64,000 nt of DNA, taken from contig NZ_AP014809.1 in the NCBI RefSeq assembly GCF_002355515.1, forward strand, positions 4,612,501 to 4,676,500, given 5' to 3'. The DNA comes from Methylorubrum populi (lineage in GTDB: Bacteria; Pseudomonadota; Alphaproteobacteria; Rhizobiales; Beijerinckiaceae). The position numbers were made by a program, and so were the translations under genes. This document shows positions 27,319 through 45,500 of the stretch, piece after piece. Within the stretch, counting starts at the first letter, position 1, and every line of letters begins with the position of its first letter. A model generated the notes under the pieces. It worked only from the letters and a program-made list of their open reading frames with translations, was not told the origin of the DNA and made no database searches.

Positions 27319-28962
27319 TCAGGCCGCCTCGCGCTCCGGTGCGAGGCGGCGGCGGGCGTTCTCCCACCAGCTGCGCTGGCGCTGCGCCTCGGCCTCCGCC
27401 GCCTTGGCGGCGTAGAACGACGCGTTGTGCTCGCCCCGCAGCGCCTCGCGGGTGAAGCGGATGAGGTGGTGGGCGACGAAGCCCATGTTGAACACCGCCT
27501 CGATCTGTCCACGCTTGAGTGCGTGGCCCGCCGCCCGCCAGAACGGCCGGCGATAGTCGGAGAAGATGCCGACCCGGGTGATGATGTTGAAGCCGAGGAT
27601 CAGGCCGCGGCGCAGGTTGGTCTTGGTGAGCTTGCCCTTGGTCGGCGTGACGATGCGATTGCCGTAGGTCACGTCGCACTGGTGCTTGAAGCGCTCGAAC
27701 AGGTGCTCGGGCGCGTAGGCGTGGGCGATGGCCCGGCGCCAGGAATTCACCACCGTGTCGTGGGGACGCTTGAACAGCACGTTCGATTCGAGGCTGGCAT
27801 CGTGCAGCAGCCGGCCCTCCCGTTCCAGCCGGTCCCACAACGGTGTCTTGGGCAGGGCCTGGAGCAGGTTGATCGTCAACACCGGGATCGCGGACTTGTC
27901 GATGAAGTCGATCAGGTTCTGCTCGGACTTGTCGGTGTCGGAGTCGAGGCCGAGGATGATGCCCGAGGTGACCTCGAGGCCGTAGGAATTGAGCGTCTCG
28001 ATCGCCTCGTACATCGGCACGGCGGCGTTGTGGGTCTTGTCGATCCCCTTGAGCGCGTCGGCCTCCGGCGTCTCGATGCCGACAAACACCGTCATGAAGT
28101 TGGCCTGCCGCATCAGCTCGAGGATCTCGGGCTGCTTGGCCATGTTGAGCGTCGCCTCGCAGGCGAACTGGAGCGGATAGTTGTTCCGCTTCTGCCACTC
28201 CACGAGGTGGGGCAGCATCTCGCGGGTCGCCTTGCGGTTGGCGATGAAGTTGTCGTCGACGAAGTAGACCACCGCCGGATGGCCGGGCTGGCTGATGATC
28301 GCGTCGAGTTCGGCGCACATCTGCTCCGGGCTCTTCAGCCGGGGCTGACGGCCGTAGAGCTGCGGGATGTCGCAGAACTCGCAGCGATAGGGGCAGCCCG
28401 ACGAGAATTGCAGCGAGCCGATCAGGTAGCGCTTGAGCGGCACCGCCTCATAGGCCGGGGCGGGGAAGTCGGAAAGCGCGAGCCGGTCCTTGGTGTCGAG
28501 CACGACCTGGGCCGCCGGCCGCGCGAGGTCGCGGTCGAGGATCTCGATGAGGCGGTCGGTGGCGTCGCCGATCTCGCCGACATGGAGATAGTCGAAGTCC
28601 GGATACTTCTCCGGCGCGCCCGAGACCGAGGGGCCGCCGAGCACCGCCACCTTGCCGGCCTCGTGCGCCCGCCGGCCGATGTCGTGGATCTGGCCTTCCT
28701 GGATATGCATGCCCGACACGAACACCGCGTCGGCCCAGGCGAAGTCCTGCGGCGAGGCCGGCCGGATGTTCTCATCGACGAAGCGGCACTCCCAGGTCTC
28801 GGGCATGTAGGCCGCGATCACCAGGAGCCCCTGGGGCGGCATGAACGCCTTCACCCCGCCCATCAGCGGGTAGGCGTGGGAGAACGTGCCGAAGGACGGC
28901 GTGTAGGCGGGAAAGACGCACAGGATGCGCCGGCGGGACGAGACGGGGAGAGTGCAACGCAT
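27319..28962 (-). CDS. hpnP: B12-binding radical SAM protein, probable hopanoid C-2 methylase
   Basis: A 547-residue enzyme with an N-terminal cobalamin-binding domain (about 10-150) and a radical SAM core with Cys190-x3-Cys194-x2-Cys197 (CPYRCEFC), followed by a DUF4070-like C-terminus. The N-terminal text (RRRILCVFPAYTPSFGTF, then HAYPLMGGVKAFMPPQGLL) agrees with my recollection of HpnP, which methylates hopanoids at C-2; methylobacteria make 2-methylhopanoids. The product is membrane lipid. It is not next to the hpn/shc cluster. Other B12-radical SAM methylases remain possible. Start MRCTLPVSS at 28962 lacks a strong ribosome site. Confidence 0.7.
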   Translation of the reverse strand: MRCTLPVSSRRRILCVFPAYTPSFGTFSHAYPLMGGVKAFMPPQGLLVIAAYMPETWECRFVDENIRPASPQDFAWADAVFVSGMHIQEGQIHDIGRRAHEAGKVAVLGGPSVSGAPEKYPDFDYLHVGEIGDATDRLIEILDRDLARPAAQVVLDTKDRLALSDFPAPAYEAVPLKRYLIGSLQFSSGCPYRCEFCDIPQLYGRQPRLKSPEQMCAELDAIISQPGHPAVVYFVDDNFIANRKATREMLPHLVEWQKRNNYPLQFACEATLNMAKQPEILELMRQANFMTVFVGIETPEADALKGIDKTHNAAVPMYEAIETLNSYGLEVTSGIILGLDSDTDKSEQNLIDFIDKSAIPVLTINLLQALPKTPLWDRLEREGRLLHDASLESNVLFKRPHDTVVNSWRRAIAHAYAPEHLFERFKHQCDVTYGNRIVTPTKGKLTKTNLRRGLILGFNIITRVGIFSDYRRPFWRAAGHALKRGQIEAVFNMGFVAHHLIRFTREALRGEHNASFYAAKAAEAEAQRQRSWWENARRRLAPEREAA

Positions 28963-29715
28963 GGCAGGCAATCTAGCACAGCGCGATGGTTTGGCGTCCC
29001 CTGTTTGACGCGGCAGCGGCTTCAAATCGCGGTGCGAAGGCGATCCCGGTCGGTCCCCGCCCCATTTCCGGAGCCGCGAAGGCCGGGGCGGCGTGTCTCG
29101 GCAGAAAGCCGGTCACAGAACCGATCGCATCGCGGCCCGGTGCCGCTTGGCGGGCGGATCCGTGGACGACGCCCGCTGCGGGATCCGCGGTATGCGGCAG
29201 GCACATGGGCCTCCCTCGATCCGGTGGGCATGCTTCCCCAGGCAAAGGTGGGGGCCGCTCCGTCGGTCGCCGCCTCGGGCCGAGGCGATCGGCCCCCAGG
29301 GGCGGGACGCGCCGCAGACAACATGAGGGTTGAACTGCGTTGTAAATCACGTTTGGATGTCGGTTATATGACAATGATTACTTAGATTTTTTCGGGATTA
29401 AACGCTCATATCGCTCGTTTATAAAGTAAAGAGTGGCGATAGTCGTAGCAAAATATTCGACAATACTTTCAATCCCCGAATTCCGATGCTATCGGCCAAG
29501 CACCGGGCGAGAACGCGCCGGATCGCTAAGCGATTGAGCCAACTAACGACTTTTCCGGCCGTCGCGGGCTTCGCGGCGTCCTGTCGCGTGCGGCTTCACT
29601 TTGCGATCCGGGTCCGCTCCCGGCCCGAATGCACGCAACCAGAGGCTGATCGCGCTCCAGCACAACACGGCGGACGGCATCACGCCGGCCTGGAGCGCGC
29701 CGAGGGGTTCGAGAG
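28963..29715. other. long intergenic region with AT-rich part
   Basis: About 750 bases between hpnP and the porin gene, which are divergent, so both promoters lie here. No convincing gene was found; the frames look like noise. Bases about 29335-29500 are markedly AT-rich. An imperfect Pho-box-like sequence lies at 29357-29374 on the minus strand (TTGTCAT-ATAA-CCGACAT). Confidence 0.4.
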
Positions 29716-31260
29716 ATGAAACGACGTCTTCTGACCGCGCTGCTCTTATCGGGCGCCCTGGCGCTCCCCGCGGCTCGGGCTCAGGCTCAGACGGTGGCGG
29801 AGCTGCAGCGCCAGATCAACGAGCTCAAAGCGATGATCCGGGCGCAGGCCGAGGCGAAGGAGCAGGGAAGGGGGCGGCGCGGCGGCCCGGTCGCCGCCCG
29901 GGACCTCGCGCGGCCGGCCAATGCCCGCATCACCGATGCCGGCACCTTCCCCGCGGCGGGCCGGCCGGTCGAGTCGGCGGTCGCACAGCCGGCGGCGCCC
30001 GCCCCGGTGCCGCACCGCTTCGCCCTCGACGAGCCGGAGACGTGGTACGACGCGCTGGTGCCGCCGGCGCCGCAGCTGCTCGCGGACGGGCCGAACCACG
30101 GCGCCCGGCCGAAGACGTGGTTCGAACGGCTGTCGCTGCGCGGCTACACGCAGCTGCGCTGGAACGAGTTCCTTTCCGGCGACGACACCGCGCCGGCGGG
30201 CCGTTCGCGGCTGCGCTCCGTCCACGACAGCGGCATCTCGGATCGCAACAACTTCACCTTCCGGCGCGTGCGCCTCGTGCTGCAGGGCGACATCCACGAG
30301 CGGGTGTTCATCTACCTGCAGCCCGATTTCGCGGTGAACGTGTCCAACCAGTCGGGTCCCGAGGGGCGCCAGCACTACACCCAGCTGCGCGACGCCTACG
30401 CCGACGTGTTCCTCGACGACGAGCGCCGGACCAAGCTGCGCTTCGGCCAGCAGAAGGTGCCCTACGGCTGGGAGAACCTGCAATCCTCGCAGAACCGCCT
30501 GACCCTCGACCGTTCCGACGCGATCAACAGCGGCGTGCCCGGTGAGCGCGATATCGGCATCTCCTTCTACTACACGCCCTGGCACGTGCAGCGGATCTGG
30601 GACCGGCTCGCCAAGGGCGGCCAGAAGCTGTTCGGCAATTACGGCGCCTTCGGCCTCGGCATCTACAACGGCCAGACCATCAACCGGATCGAGGCCAACG
30701 AGGACCTGATGACGGTCATGATGGCGACCTGGCCGTTCGAGCTCGACGGGCTCGGGGAGGCGTTCCGGGGCCAGGTGCTGGAGGTCGGCGGCTCGGCCTA
30801 CCGCAACCGGTTCCGGCCCGAGCTCGGCAGCCCCGGTCTCGGAAACGGCTACGACGACGAGCGCGTCGGCCTGCACGCGATCCTGTACCCGCAGCCCTTC
30901 GGCCTCCAGGCGGAGTGGAACTGGGGCCGCGGACCCGAATACGATCCCGTCACCCGGGCGATCCAGACCAAGCCGCTGCAGGGCGGCTACGTCCAGGCGA
31001 TGTACCGGGTCGACCACTCGCCGGTCGGTCCGTTCATGCCCTATGCCCGCTGGCAGACCTACGACGGCGGCTGGAAGGTGGGGACGAGCGCGCCGCGGCT
31101 CGACACCGACGAGTTCGAGCTCGGCGTCGAGTTCCAGCCGATCAAGGCGGTCGAGCTGACGCTCGCCTACGCCAACATGAACCGGCGCGAGGCCAGCATC
31201 AGCCGCTTCGGCCGGGCCAAGGGCGATCTTTTCCGCGCCCAGCTGCAGATCAACTACTGA
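29716..31260 (+). CDS. OprO/OprP-like porin
   Basis: A 514-residue outer-membrane porin of the phosphate-selective porin family. The signal peptide is MKRRLLTALLLSGALALPAARA. A short coiled coil follows (VAELQRQINELKAMIRAQ), as in trimeric OprO/OprP porins. The barrel begins around residue 135 (FERLSLRGYTQLRWNEF) and ends with FRAQLQINY, a proper C-terminal aromatic strand. Anion or phosphate selectivity is a family expectation, not visible in this sequence. It is monocistronic. Confidence 0.88.
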   Translation: MKRRLLTALLLSGALALPAARAQAQTVAELQRQINELKAMIRAQAEAKEQGRGRRGGPVAARDLARPANARITDAGTFPAAGRPVESAVAQPAAPAPVPHRFALDEPETWYDALVPPAPQLLADGPNHGARPKTWFERLSLRGYTQLRWNEFLSGDDTAPAGRSRLRSVHDSGISDRNNFTFRRVRLVLQGDIHERVFIYLQPDFAVNVSNQSGPEGRQHYTQLRDAYADVFLDDERRTKLRFGQQKVPYGWENLQSSQNRLTLDRSDAINSGVPGERDIGISFYYTPWHVQRIWDRLAKGGQKLFGNYGAFGLGIYNGQTINRIEANEDLMTVMMATWPFELDGLGEAFRGQVLEVGGSAYRNRFRPELGSPGLGNGYDDERVGLHAILYPQPFGLQAEWNWGRGPEYDPVTRAIQTKPLQGGYVQAMYRVDHSPVGPFMPYARWQTYDGGWKVGTSAPRLDTDEFELGVEFQPIKAVELTLAYANMNRREASISRFGRAKGDLFRAQLQINY

Positions 31261-31317
31261 TACGCGGCGACGGATTGCCGTCGGGTCTCGGGCGGGGATC
31301 CCGAGGCTGCCTCCGGC

Positions 31318-31467
31318 TCAGGCCTCGGGCCGCTTCGACAGCAGCGAGGCCCGGCCCGCGCCCTTGCCACCCTCGGCGTCCGGGTTGCGCAGCTCGCGCA
31401 TCCCGGGCAGGTGGCCGTCCAGAACGAAGACGATCACCACCACCGCCAGCAACACCTTCGAGGCCAT
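31318..31467 (-). CDS. small membrane protein, hypothetical
   Basis: A 49-residue protein starting MASKVLLAVVVIVFVLDGHLPG: one membrane helix (residues 4-16), then a basic, polar tail. It is convergent with the porin gene. No family is recognised. The upstream extension to 31554 is not protein-like. Short single-helix proteins of this sort are often missed or overcalled, hence moderate confidence. Confidence 0.45.
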   Translation of the reverse strand: MASKVLLAVVVIVFVLDGHLPGMRELRNPDAEGGKGAGRASLLSKRPEA

Positions 31468-31702
31468 CGCCCGAGACTTTCCCTGCCTTTTGTGCGCTGC
31501 GGTGTAAGGCCGCCGCGGCCGGGTGCGGGATGCGCTGGCGCACACGGATCCCACGGCGCGGCAGGGCCCGGGCGAACAGAGTCAACATCGGGTAAAAGCC
31601 GGGCCGAGACCGGTCTCGACGCGCGCCCCGGCGTTCGGGAGATGGCGATGCCGGGCGGGGGGGCGGCTTCGCCGGTGACGCGTCCGCGCGGCTCCCGAGA
31701 TG

Positions 31703-31762
31703 CTTGCCAGCCGACTTGCCAGCCGACTTGCCGGCCCATTTGCCTGCGCGCTTGCCTGCGAC
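31703..31762 (+). repeat. five imperfect 12-bp tandem repeats
   Basis: Units CTTGCCAGCCGA (31703-31714), the same (31715-31726), CTTGCCGGCCCA (31727-31738), TTTGCCTGCGCG (31739-31750) and CTTGCCTGCGAC (31751-31762). They are not in a supported gene. They lie about 475 bases upstream of rplJ. Confidence 0.7.
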
Positions 31763-32086
31763 GGAAAAGTCGCGTTGCGGGACTTGGCAGGGAGCTTGCA
31801 CGCCGCTATAGACCGCGCTCCACGAATTCACCCATTGGAAGGGATCGGCCGATCGGTCGGTTTCCATTCGAGATGCCGCCCGGGCGACCGGGTGGTGATG
31901 GCCGGAAAGGACTTGGGGCAGCCGCTCCGAGCGCCGTTTCCGGCTATGTCCTGTCCGAGACTGCAGGCGCCGGGCGACCGGCTTAATCGGCGACAGCCTG
32001 CACAGACGGGGAAGACCGAATTTTCTTATACCTCGCTTCGAGGCCGCCAGGCATCGGAGGGAGGCATCGGTTTGAACCAATCTCAC

Positions 32087-32235
32087 CCGCGGGGGGCCGG
32101 CATCGGCGCTTCAAGGGGACAGGGCCGTGAGACGTCGCCCGGGCGACGGTTCCGGCTTCTCAGCCGAGATCCGTTCCGGGCGGCAAGTGCAACCGGCGGA
32201 CCTGCCTCAGGTTCCGCCAACCGGAGAGAGCACCA
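32087..32235 (+). promoter_or_regulatory. putative L10 leader of rplJ-rplL mRNA
   Basis: The 150 bases before rplJ contain several short inverted repeats, including the perfect palindrome CGTCGCCCGGGCGACG (32133-32148). In many bacteria L10-(L12)4 binds this leader to repress its own translation. Position and structure fit, but the specific kink-turn was not verified by folding. Confidence 0.4.
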
Positions 32236-32754
32236 GTGGACAGGACAGCAAAAGCTGATCTCGTCTCGACGCTCAACGGCGTGTTCACCACGAACGCCGT
32301 CGTCGTCGTGGCCCACTACAAGGGCCTCACGGTCGCCGACATGCAGAAGCTGCGCTCGCAGATGAAGCAGGCCGGCGCCACCGTGAAGGTCGCCAAGAAC
32401 CGGCTCGCCAGCATCGCTCTCGATGGCACGGACGTCGCCTCCATCAAGCCCCTCCTGAAGGGCCCGACCCTGCTCGCCTATTCGAGCGATCCGGTCGCGG
32501 CCGCCAAGGTTGCGGTGGATTTCGCCAAGACGAACGACAAGCTCGTGATTCTCGGCGGCGCCATGGGAACGACTGCCCTGAACCCGGACGGCGTGAAGGC
32601 ACTCGCCACGCTCCCGTCCCTCGACGAACTGCGCGCCAAGCTCGTGGGCCTCATCCAGGCTCCCGCGACCAAGGTCGCCCAGGTCGTCAACGCGCCGGCG
32701 GCCAAGCTCGCCCGCGTGTTCGGGGCCTATGCCAAGAAGGACGAAGCGGCCTGA
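32236..32754 (+). CDS. rplJ: 50S ribosomal protein L10
   Basis: A 172-residue L10, the base of the ribosomal L7/L12 stalk. It has a GTG start at 32236 preceded by GGAGAGAG. Conserved blocks are [17 protein letters not shown], the rRNA-binding [16 protein letters not shown] region, [10 protein letters not shown], and a C-terminal helix that carries L12 dimers ([17 protein letters not shown]). rplL follows after 57 bases. Free L10-L12 probably represses this mRNA. Confidence 0.96.
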   Translation: MDRTAKADLVSTLNGVFTTNAVVVVAHYKGLTVADMQKLRSQMKQAGATVKVAKNRLASIALDGTDVASIKPLLKGPTLLAYSSDPVAAAKVAVDFAKTNDKLVILGGAMGTTALNPDGVKALATLPSLDELRAKLVGLIQAPATKVAQVVNAPAAKLARVFGAYAKKDEAA

Positions 32755-32811
32755 GCCGTTTCCCCCTTACAAACCGACCCGTTCAAACCGATATATTGAA
32801 GGAACAGACAC

Positions 32812-33192
32812 ATGGCTGATCTCGCCAAGATCGTCGACGACCTCTCCTCGCTGACCGTTCTCGAGGCCGCCGAGCTCGCCAAGCTCCTCGAGGAGAAGTG
32901 GGGCGTCTCGGCTGCCGCCGCCGTCGCCGTCGCCGGCCCCGCTGCTGGTGGTGGCGCCGCCGCCCCGGCCGCCGAGGAGCAGACCGAGTTCACCGTCGTC
33001 CTGGCCTCGGCCGGCGACAAGAAGATCGAGGTCATCAAGGAGGTCCGCGCGATCACCGGCCTCGGCCTCAAGGAGGCCAAGGACCTCGTCGAGGGCGCGC
33101 CCAAGCCTGTCAAGGAAGGCGCGACCAAGGACGAGGCCGAGAAGCTCAAGGCCCAGCTCGAGAAGGCCGGCGCCAAGGTCGAGCTCAAGTAA
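32812..33192 (+). CDS. rplL: 50S ribosomal protein L7/L12
   Basis: A 126-residue L7/L12 with the N-terminal dimerisation domain ([20 protein letters not shown]), an Ala/Gly-rich flexible hinge (about residues 36-55) and the C-terminal factor-binding domain containing [20 protein letters not shown]. It recruits translation GTPases. rpoB follows 262 bases downstream. Confidence 0.97.
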   Translation: MADLAKIVDDLSSLTVLEAAELAKLLEEKWGVSAAAAVAVAGPAAGGGAAAPAAEEQTEFTVVLASAGDKKIEVIKEVRAITGLGLKEAKDLVEGAPKPVKEGATKDEAEKLKAQLEKAGAKVELK

Positions 33193-33200
33193 TCCGTCGG

Positions 33201-33217
33201 TGGGCCGTTCCGGCCCA
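33201..33217 (+). promoter_or_regulatory. hairpin in the rplL-rpoB gap (possible attenuator)
   Basis: A 7-bp stem TGGGCCG/CGGCCCA with a 3-nt loop starts eight bases after the rplL stop and has no clean T-tract. In enterobacteria this gap holds an attenuator that lowers rpoBC expression relative to rplJL; this hairpin is a candidate for the same role. Confidence 0.45.
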
Positions 33218-33454
33218 TTGCATCCGGCGCGTGCCCCCCGGGGCCGCGCCGGCCTTCACGCCCGCGGGCTCCGGCTCGCGGGCTAACGCCGCTTCGGGCG
33301 GCCGTCGTTTCCGAGGGCGGGATCGTGCGGCGAACGAAGACGAATTCGGTTCGGGTGGGCTGATCGTCCGGCGGGGCGGCCCTTCTTGGTCCGGTGACGG
33401 GAGGTGTTTCACCTTCCCCGGACACCCTACGCTGAGGTGGTGGAGCGAGGTCTC

Positions 33455-37585
<4,131 letters not shown>

Positions 37586-37601
37586 CAACCACCATCACCT
37601 C

Positions 37602-37635
37602 CCGCGGCGGCGCTTCTCCCGAGGCGCCGCCGCGG
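37602..37635 (+). promoter_or_regulatory. strong hairpin in the rpoB-rpoC gap
   Basis: A perfect 12-bp stem CCGCGGCGGCGC/GCGCCGCCGCGG with a 10-nt loop, 17 bases after the rpoB stop, without a T-tract. It is unlikely to end transcription and more likely is an mRNA processing or stability element. Confidence 0.5.
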
Positions 37636-37763
37636 TCGAGCGGGAAGGGGCGGGGCCTTCCGAAGACCCAAGACGGCCAGCGGCGCTCCGGCAGAGCGCG
37701 GCGCCATGAGGATGAAGCCGGGACGGCCCAGGCGCGGGGCACCCGGCGAGCAAGGAGCGGATC

Positions 37764-41981
<4,218 letters not shown>

Positions 41982-42036
41982 GCCTTCCGGCAACGATCGC
42001 CCGTCCGCGGTTCGCGGACGGATAAGGCGGACGAGA

Positions 42037-42068
42037 AAAGCCCCGGCTCGCGAGAGCCGGGGCTTTTT
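42037..42068 (+). terminator. rho-independent terminator after rpoC
   Basis: 13-bp stem AAGCCCCGGCTC/GAGCCGGGGCTT (with a flanking A-T pair), 4-nt loop, then a run of T. It ends the rplJL-rpoBC transcript. Confidence 0.92.
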
Positions 42069-42369
42069 CGTTGAGTCCGGGCGTGCCCGATCCTTTCGTG
42101 ATCGCGGGTTTGGATGTCCCGCAAGCGCGGCGATCGCGAGGCGCGGGGAGGGGGCGACGAAGCGATCGGCCTCGAAGCGGGCGCGGGCGTGACCTGCGAT
42201 CCGCCCTCCGGGCCCCCCAGGCACCCGACCCGTCCGACCCGTTCGGCGCATCGGATCAGACGAGCAACGGCGCCTTCGTCTGGGGTGCGTCGCCCGATAT
42301 TTGAATTGGCGCGGGCGAAAATTTGAAACCTGAGAAAATTACAGTATTAGCCGGCTTGTTTTGACTTTT

Positions 42370-42387
42370 TTGTCATGCGCTTGTCAT
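42370..42387 (+). promoter_or_regulatory. Pho box (PhoB binding site)
   Basis: TTGTCAT-GCGC-TTGTCAT: two 7-bp direct repeats separated by four bases (11-bp periodicity). The consensus is CTGTCAT-N4-CTGTCAT, so each half differs at one base only. It lies about 120 bases upstream of the alkaline phosphatase start, in the right orientation to activate it under phosphate starvation. Confidence 0.8.
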
Positions 42388-42506
42388 CGGTCTCAGCGCA
42401 TTCCAGCGAAGGACCGTAGGCGTGTCGCGCTTGCCCGAAAGGCACGTCTCGGACTGCAGGCATCGGGTTGTCTGCAGGAATGACAATAAAATCGCTGGAG
42501 ATGAAA

Positions 42507-45500
42507 ATGGCCTCGACTGCCGGTCCCATCAAGAATGTGATCGTGATGATCGCAGACGGTGCGGGCTTCAATACACTCGAGGCAACCCGTCTTTACTTGA
42601 ACGGTCTCGCGAACGGCGATCCGCGGGCGGGCGCGGCCGGCAAGGTGCTGATTGCCGACGGACCCAGCTTCACCGCCACCGCGCAGTCGGTCTACCCGCT
42701 CGACAACCGCACCACCCCCGTTCCCGGCGAGACCGGCCTCGCCCAGAACCCGACGGTGGTCTACGACCCGGCCAAGAACTACGATTTCACCCGCGTCGCG
42801 GGCCTCGACCCGAACGGCCAGCCCCGCGCCTTCGCGGGCTACGAGTGGAACCGCAACACCTATCCCGATTCGGGCAACACCGCCTCGTCCATCGCCACCG
42901 GCGGCAAGACCTACAACAACGCCATCGACGTCGACGGCAACGGCGCGGACCTGTTCTCGATCGCGGAACTCGCCAAGCAGCAGGGCAAGGCGACCGGTGT
43001 CGTCACCACCGTGCAGTTCAGCGACGCGACGCCCTCGGCGACGGGCGGCGCCCACAACATCGCCCGCTCGAACGCCAACCAGATCGCCCGGGAGATGTTC
43101 GGGAGCGGCACGCTCGACGTGATCGCCGGCACCGGCAACCCGGATTACGACGATAACGGGCGCCTGCGCACCGCGCCGGACAACACCTGGATCGGCGCCG
43201 ACCTCTGGAACGGCCTGAAGGCCGACACCTACCGCTCGCAGGACGGGGCGAGCTGGAACCTGCTGCAGGACCGCGCCGCGATCCAGGCCGCCGGCACCGG
43301 CGCGCCGACGGCCGAGCGCCTGGCGATGATCTCGAAGGCGTTCACCAGCAGCAACTTCAACCGCTCGGGGGAGGCGCCGCCGAACGGCACCGAGATCCCC
43401 TTCAGCGTGCCGCGCCTCGAATCCTCGGCCACGCTGTCCGAGCTGTCGCTCGCCGCCCTCAACAAGCTGAACGCCGATCCGGACGGTCTCTACCTGATGA
43501 TCGAGGGCGGCGCCGTCGATCGCGCCATGCACGCGAACAATCGCGGTCGGATGATCGAGGAATACATCGACTTCAACAACGCGGTGAAGACGGTCGTCGA
43601 CTACATCAACTCGCCGACGAGCCGGGCGACCTTCGAGGACACCCTGCTCATCGTCACCGCCGACCACGACCACCTGTTCTTCGGTCCCGAGGGGGCCACC
43701 ATTCCCTACCAGCCGGTCCAGCCCGACCGGAACGGCGACGGCGTGCCGGAGGGCCTGTTCTTCTCGGGCAGCCACTCGAACCAGATCATTCCGCTCTTCG
43801 CCGCAGGCGCCGGATCGGCCCAGCTCAAGCAGCTCGCCGACCAGACCGACTCCTTCACCAACGCGCAGGGTCAGGTGGTCGGCAGCGGGCGCGCCTACAC
43901 GGACGAGGCCGAGCTCGGCAACTACCTGCTGGGGGCCACCCGCCTCGGCGCCACGGCGGTGACCACCGGCAACGACAACCTGATCGGCACCGATGCCGGC
44001 GAGACGCTGGACGGGCTCGCGGGCAACGACGTCATCGACGGGCGCGGCGGCAACGACACCCTGATCGGCGGCCTCGGCAACGACGTGCTGCGCGGCGGCC
44101 TCGGCAACGACACCGTCACCGGTGGCGCGGGCAGCGACACCGCCCTGTTCGACGTCAGCACCGACGGCGCCGACCAGATCAATCTCGGCGAGGGCAGCGA
44201 CCGCGTCGATGTCTCGGCCGCCGCCGCCGGGCAGGTGCGCCTGACCTTCACCTCCGCCGAGGTCGGCAACGGCAGCGCCAATGACGGGCGCGCGAACGCC
44301 AACCAGGATGGCGGCCTCGCCGTGCGGCTGCAGGCCGAGGGGGCCGACGGTGCCCTGACCGGCTCCGTCACCCGCATCGACGACGAGGGCATCACCCTGG
44401 TCGCGACGACGGACGGCCTCACCTTCGACGTGCGCGACCTCGTCGCCGGGACGGAGCGGGGCGATACCTTCCGGGTCGTGGCGCTGGGCACCTCGGCCGC
44501 CGATACGCTCGCACCGCTCACCGGCCGCACGGCCGAGAGCCACTACATCAATGCCGGCCAGGGCGACGACAGGGTCACCGGCGGCAGCGCCGCCGACTTC
44601 CTCGTGGGCGGCACCGGCAACGACACGCTGGACGGCCTCGCCGGCAACGACAGCTTCATCGGCGGCGCGGGCAACGACCGCATCAATGGCGGCGACAGCA
44701 CCGACCGCGCCATCTTCTCCTACGCCCTCGGCAGCCTGGCCCTGGGGCGCGACGCGAGCGGGTTCCTCACCCTCACGGGCACCGAGGGCACCGACACGGT
44801 GACGGGGATCGAGCAGTTCCAGTTCAGCGACCGGGTGGTCGACCTGGCAGACGGCAATCCCCTCGTCGACGACCTGTTCTACCTGACCCAGTACAAGGAC
44901 GTGCTCGCCTCCGGGCAGGACGCCGACGCGCACTACGCCGCCAACGGCGCGAGCGAGGGCCGCGACCCCAACGCCTTCTTCTCCGCCAAGGGCTATGCCG
45001 GCATCAACGCCGACGCCGTCCGCTCGAGCGCCAACGCCCTGAGCCACTACGAGACCACCGGCTACAAGGAGGGCCGCGATCCGGGCGTCGGCTTCGACAA
45101 CGAGTTCTACCTCGCCCGCAACAAGGATGTCGCCGCCGCCGGGCTCAACCCGCTCAAGCACTATCTCGAGTACGGCCAGTCCGAGGGCCGCGCCATCTTC
45201 GAGGCGGTCGGCAAGGCGGACACCATCAAGGGCGGGTTCGACGCCGAGTTCTACCTGCTCGGCAATGCCGACGTCCTCCAGGCGGCCCAGGCCGCAGGCC
45301 GGACCGACACCTTCGCCTACGCCCGCCAGCATTTCGACACCTATGGCTGGAAGGAGGGCCGCGATCCGAACGCGGTGTTCGACACCAAGGGCTATCTCGC
45401 CGCCTACAGGGATGTGGCGCAGGCCGGCATCAACCCGCTGAACCACTACGACACCTATGGCTGGAAGGAGGGCCGCGATCCGTCGCGCGACTTCGACAGC

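Larger units (their letters stand above)
31468..32235. other. gene-free region and rplJ leader
   Basis: About 770 bases upstream of rplJ. It contains a block of degenerate 12-bp tandem repeats (31703-31762) and, nearer rplJ, GC-rich inverted repeats such as a 16-nt perfect palindrome at 32133-32148. No gene is supported. The promoter of the rplJL-rpoBC operon and the L10/L12-binding leader must lie here. Confidence 0.45.
41982..42506. other. intergenic region with terminator and Pho box
   Basis: About 525 bases. It holds the rpoC terminator at its left end, then GC-rich sequence without a gene, then an AT-rich promoter-like segment (42300-42372) leading into a near-perfect Pho box at 42370-42387, 120 bases before the phosphatase start. 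Confidence 0.6.

Noticed and set aside
28986..29719. Short frames in the long gap before the porin gene
   Set aside because: No ribosome site, no family features, Arg/Gly-rich composition typical of random GC-rich frames.
31250..32086. Minus-strand frame with AGK repeats upstream of rplJ
   Set aside because: The AGK run comes from the non-coding 12-base tandem repeats; the flanking sequence is not protein-like and it covers the small membrane-protein gene in another frame.
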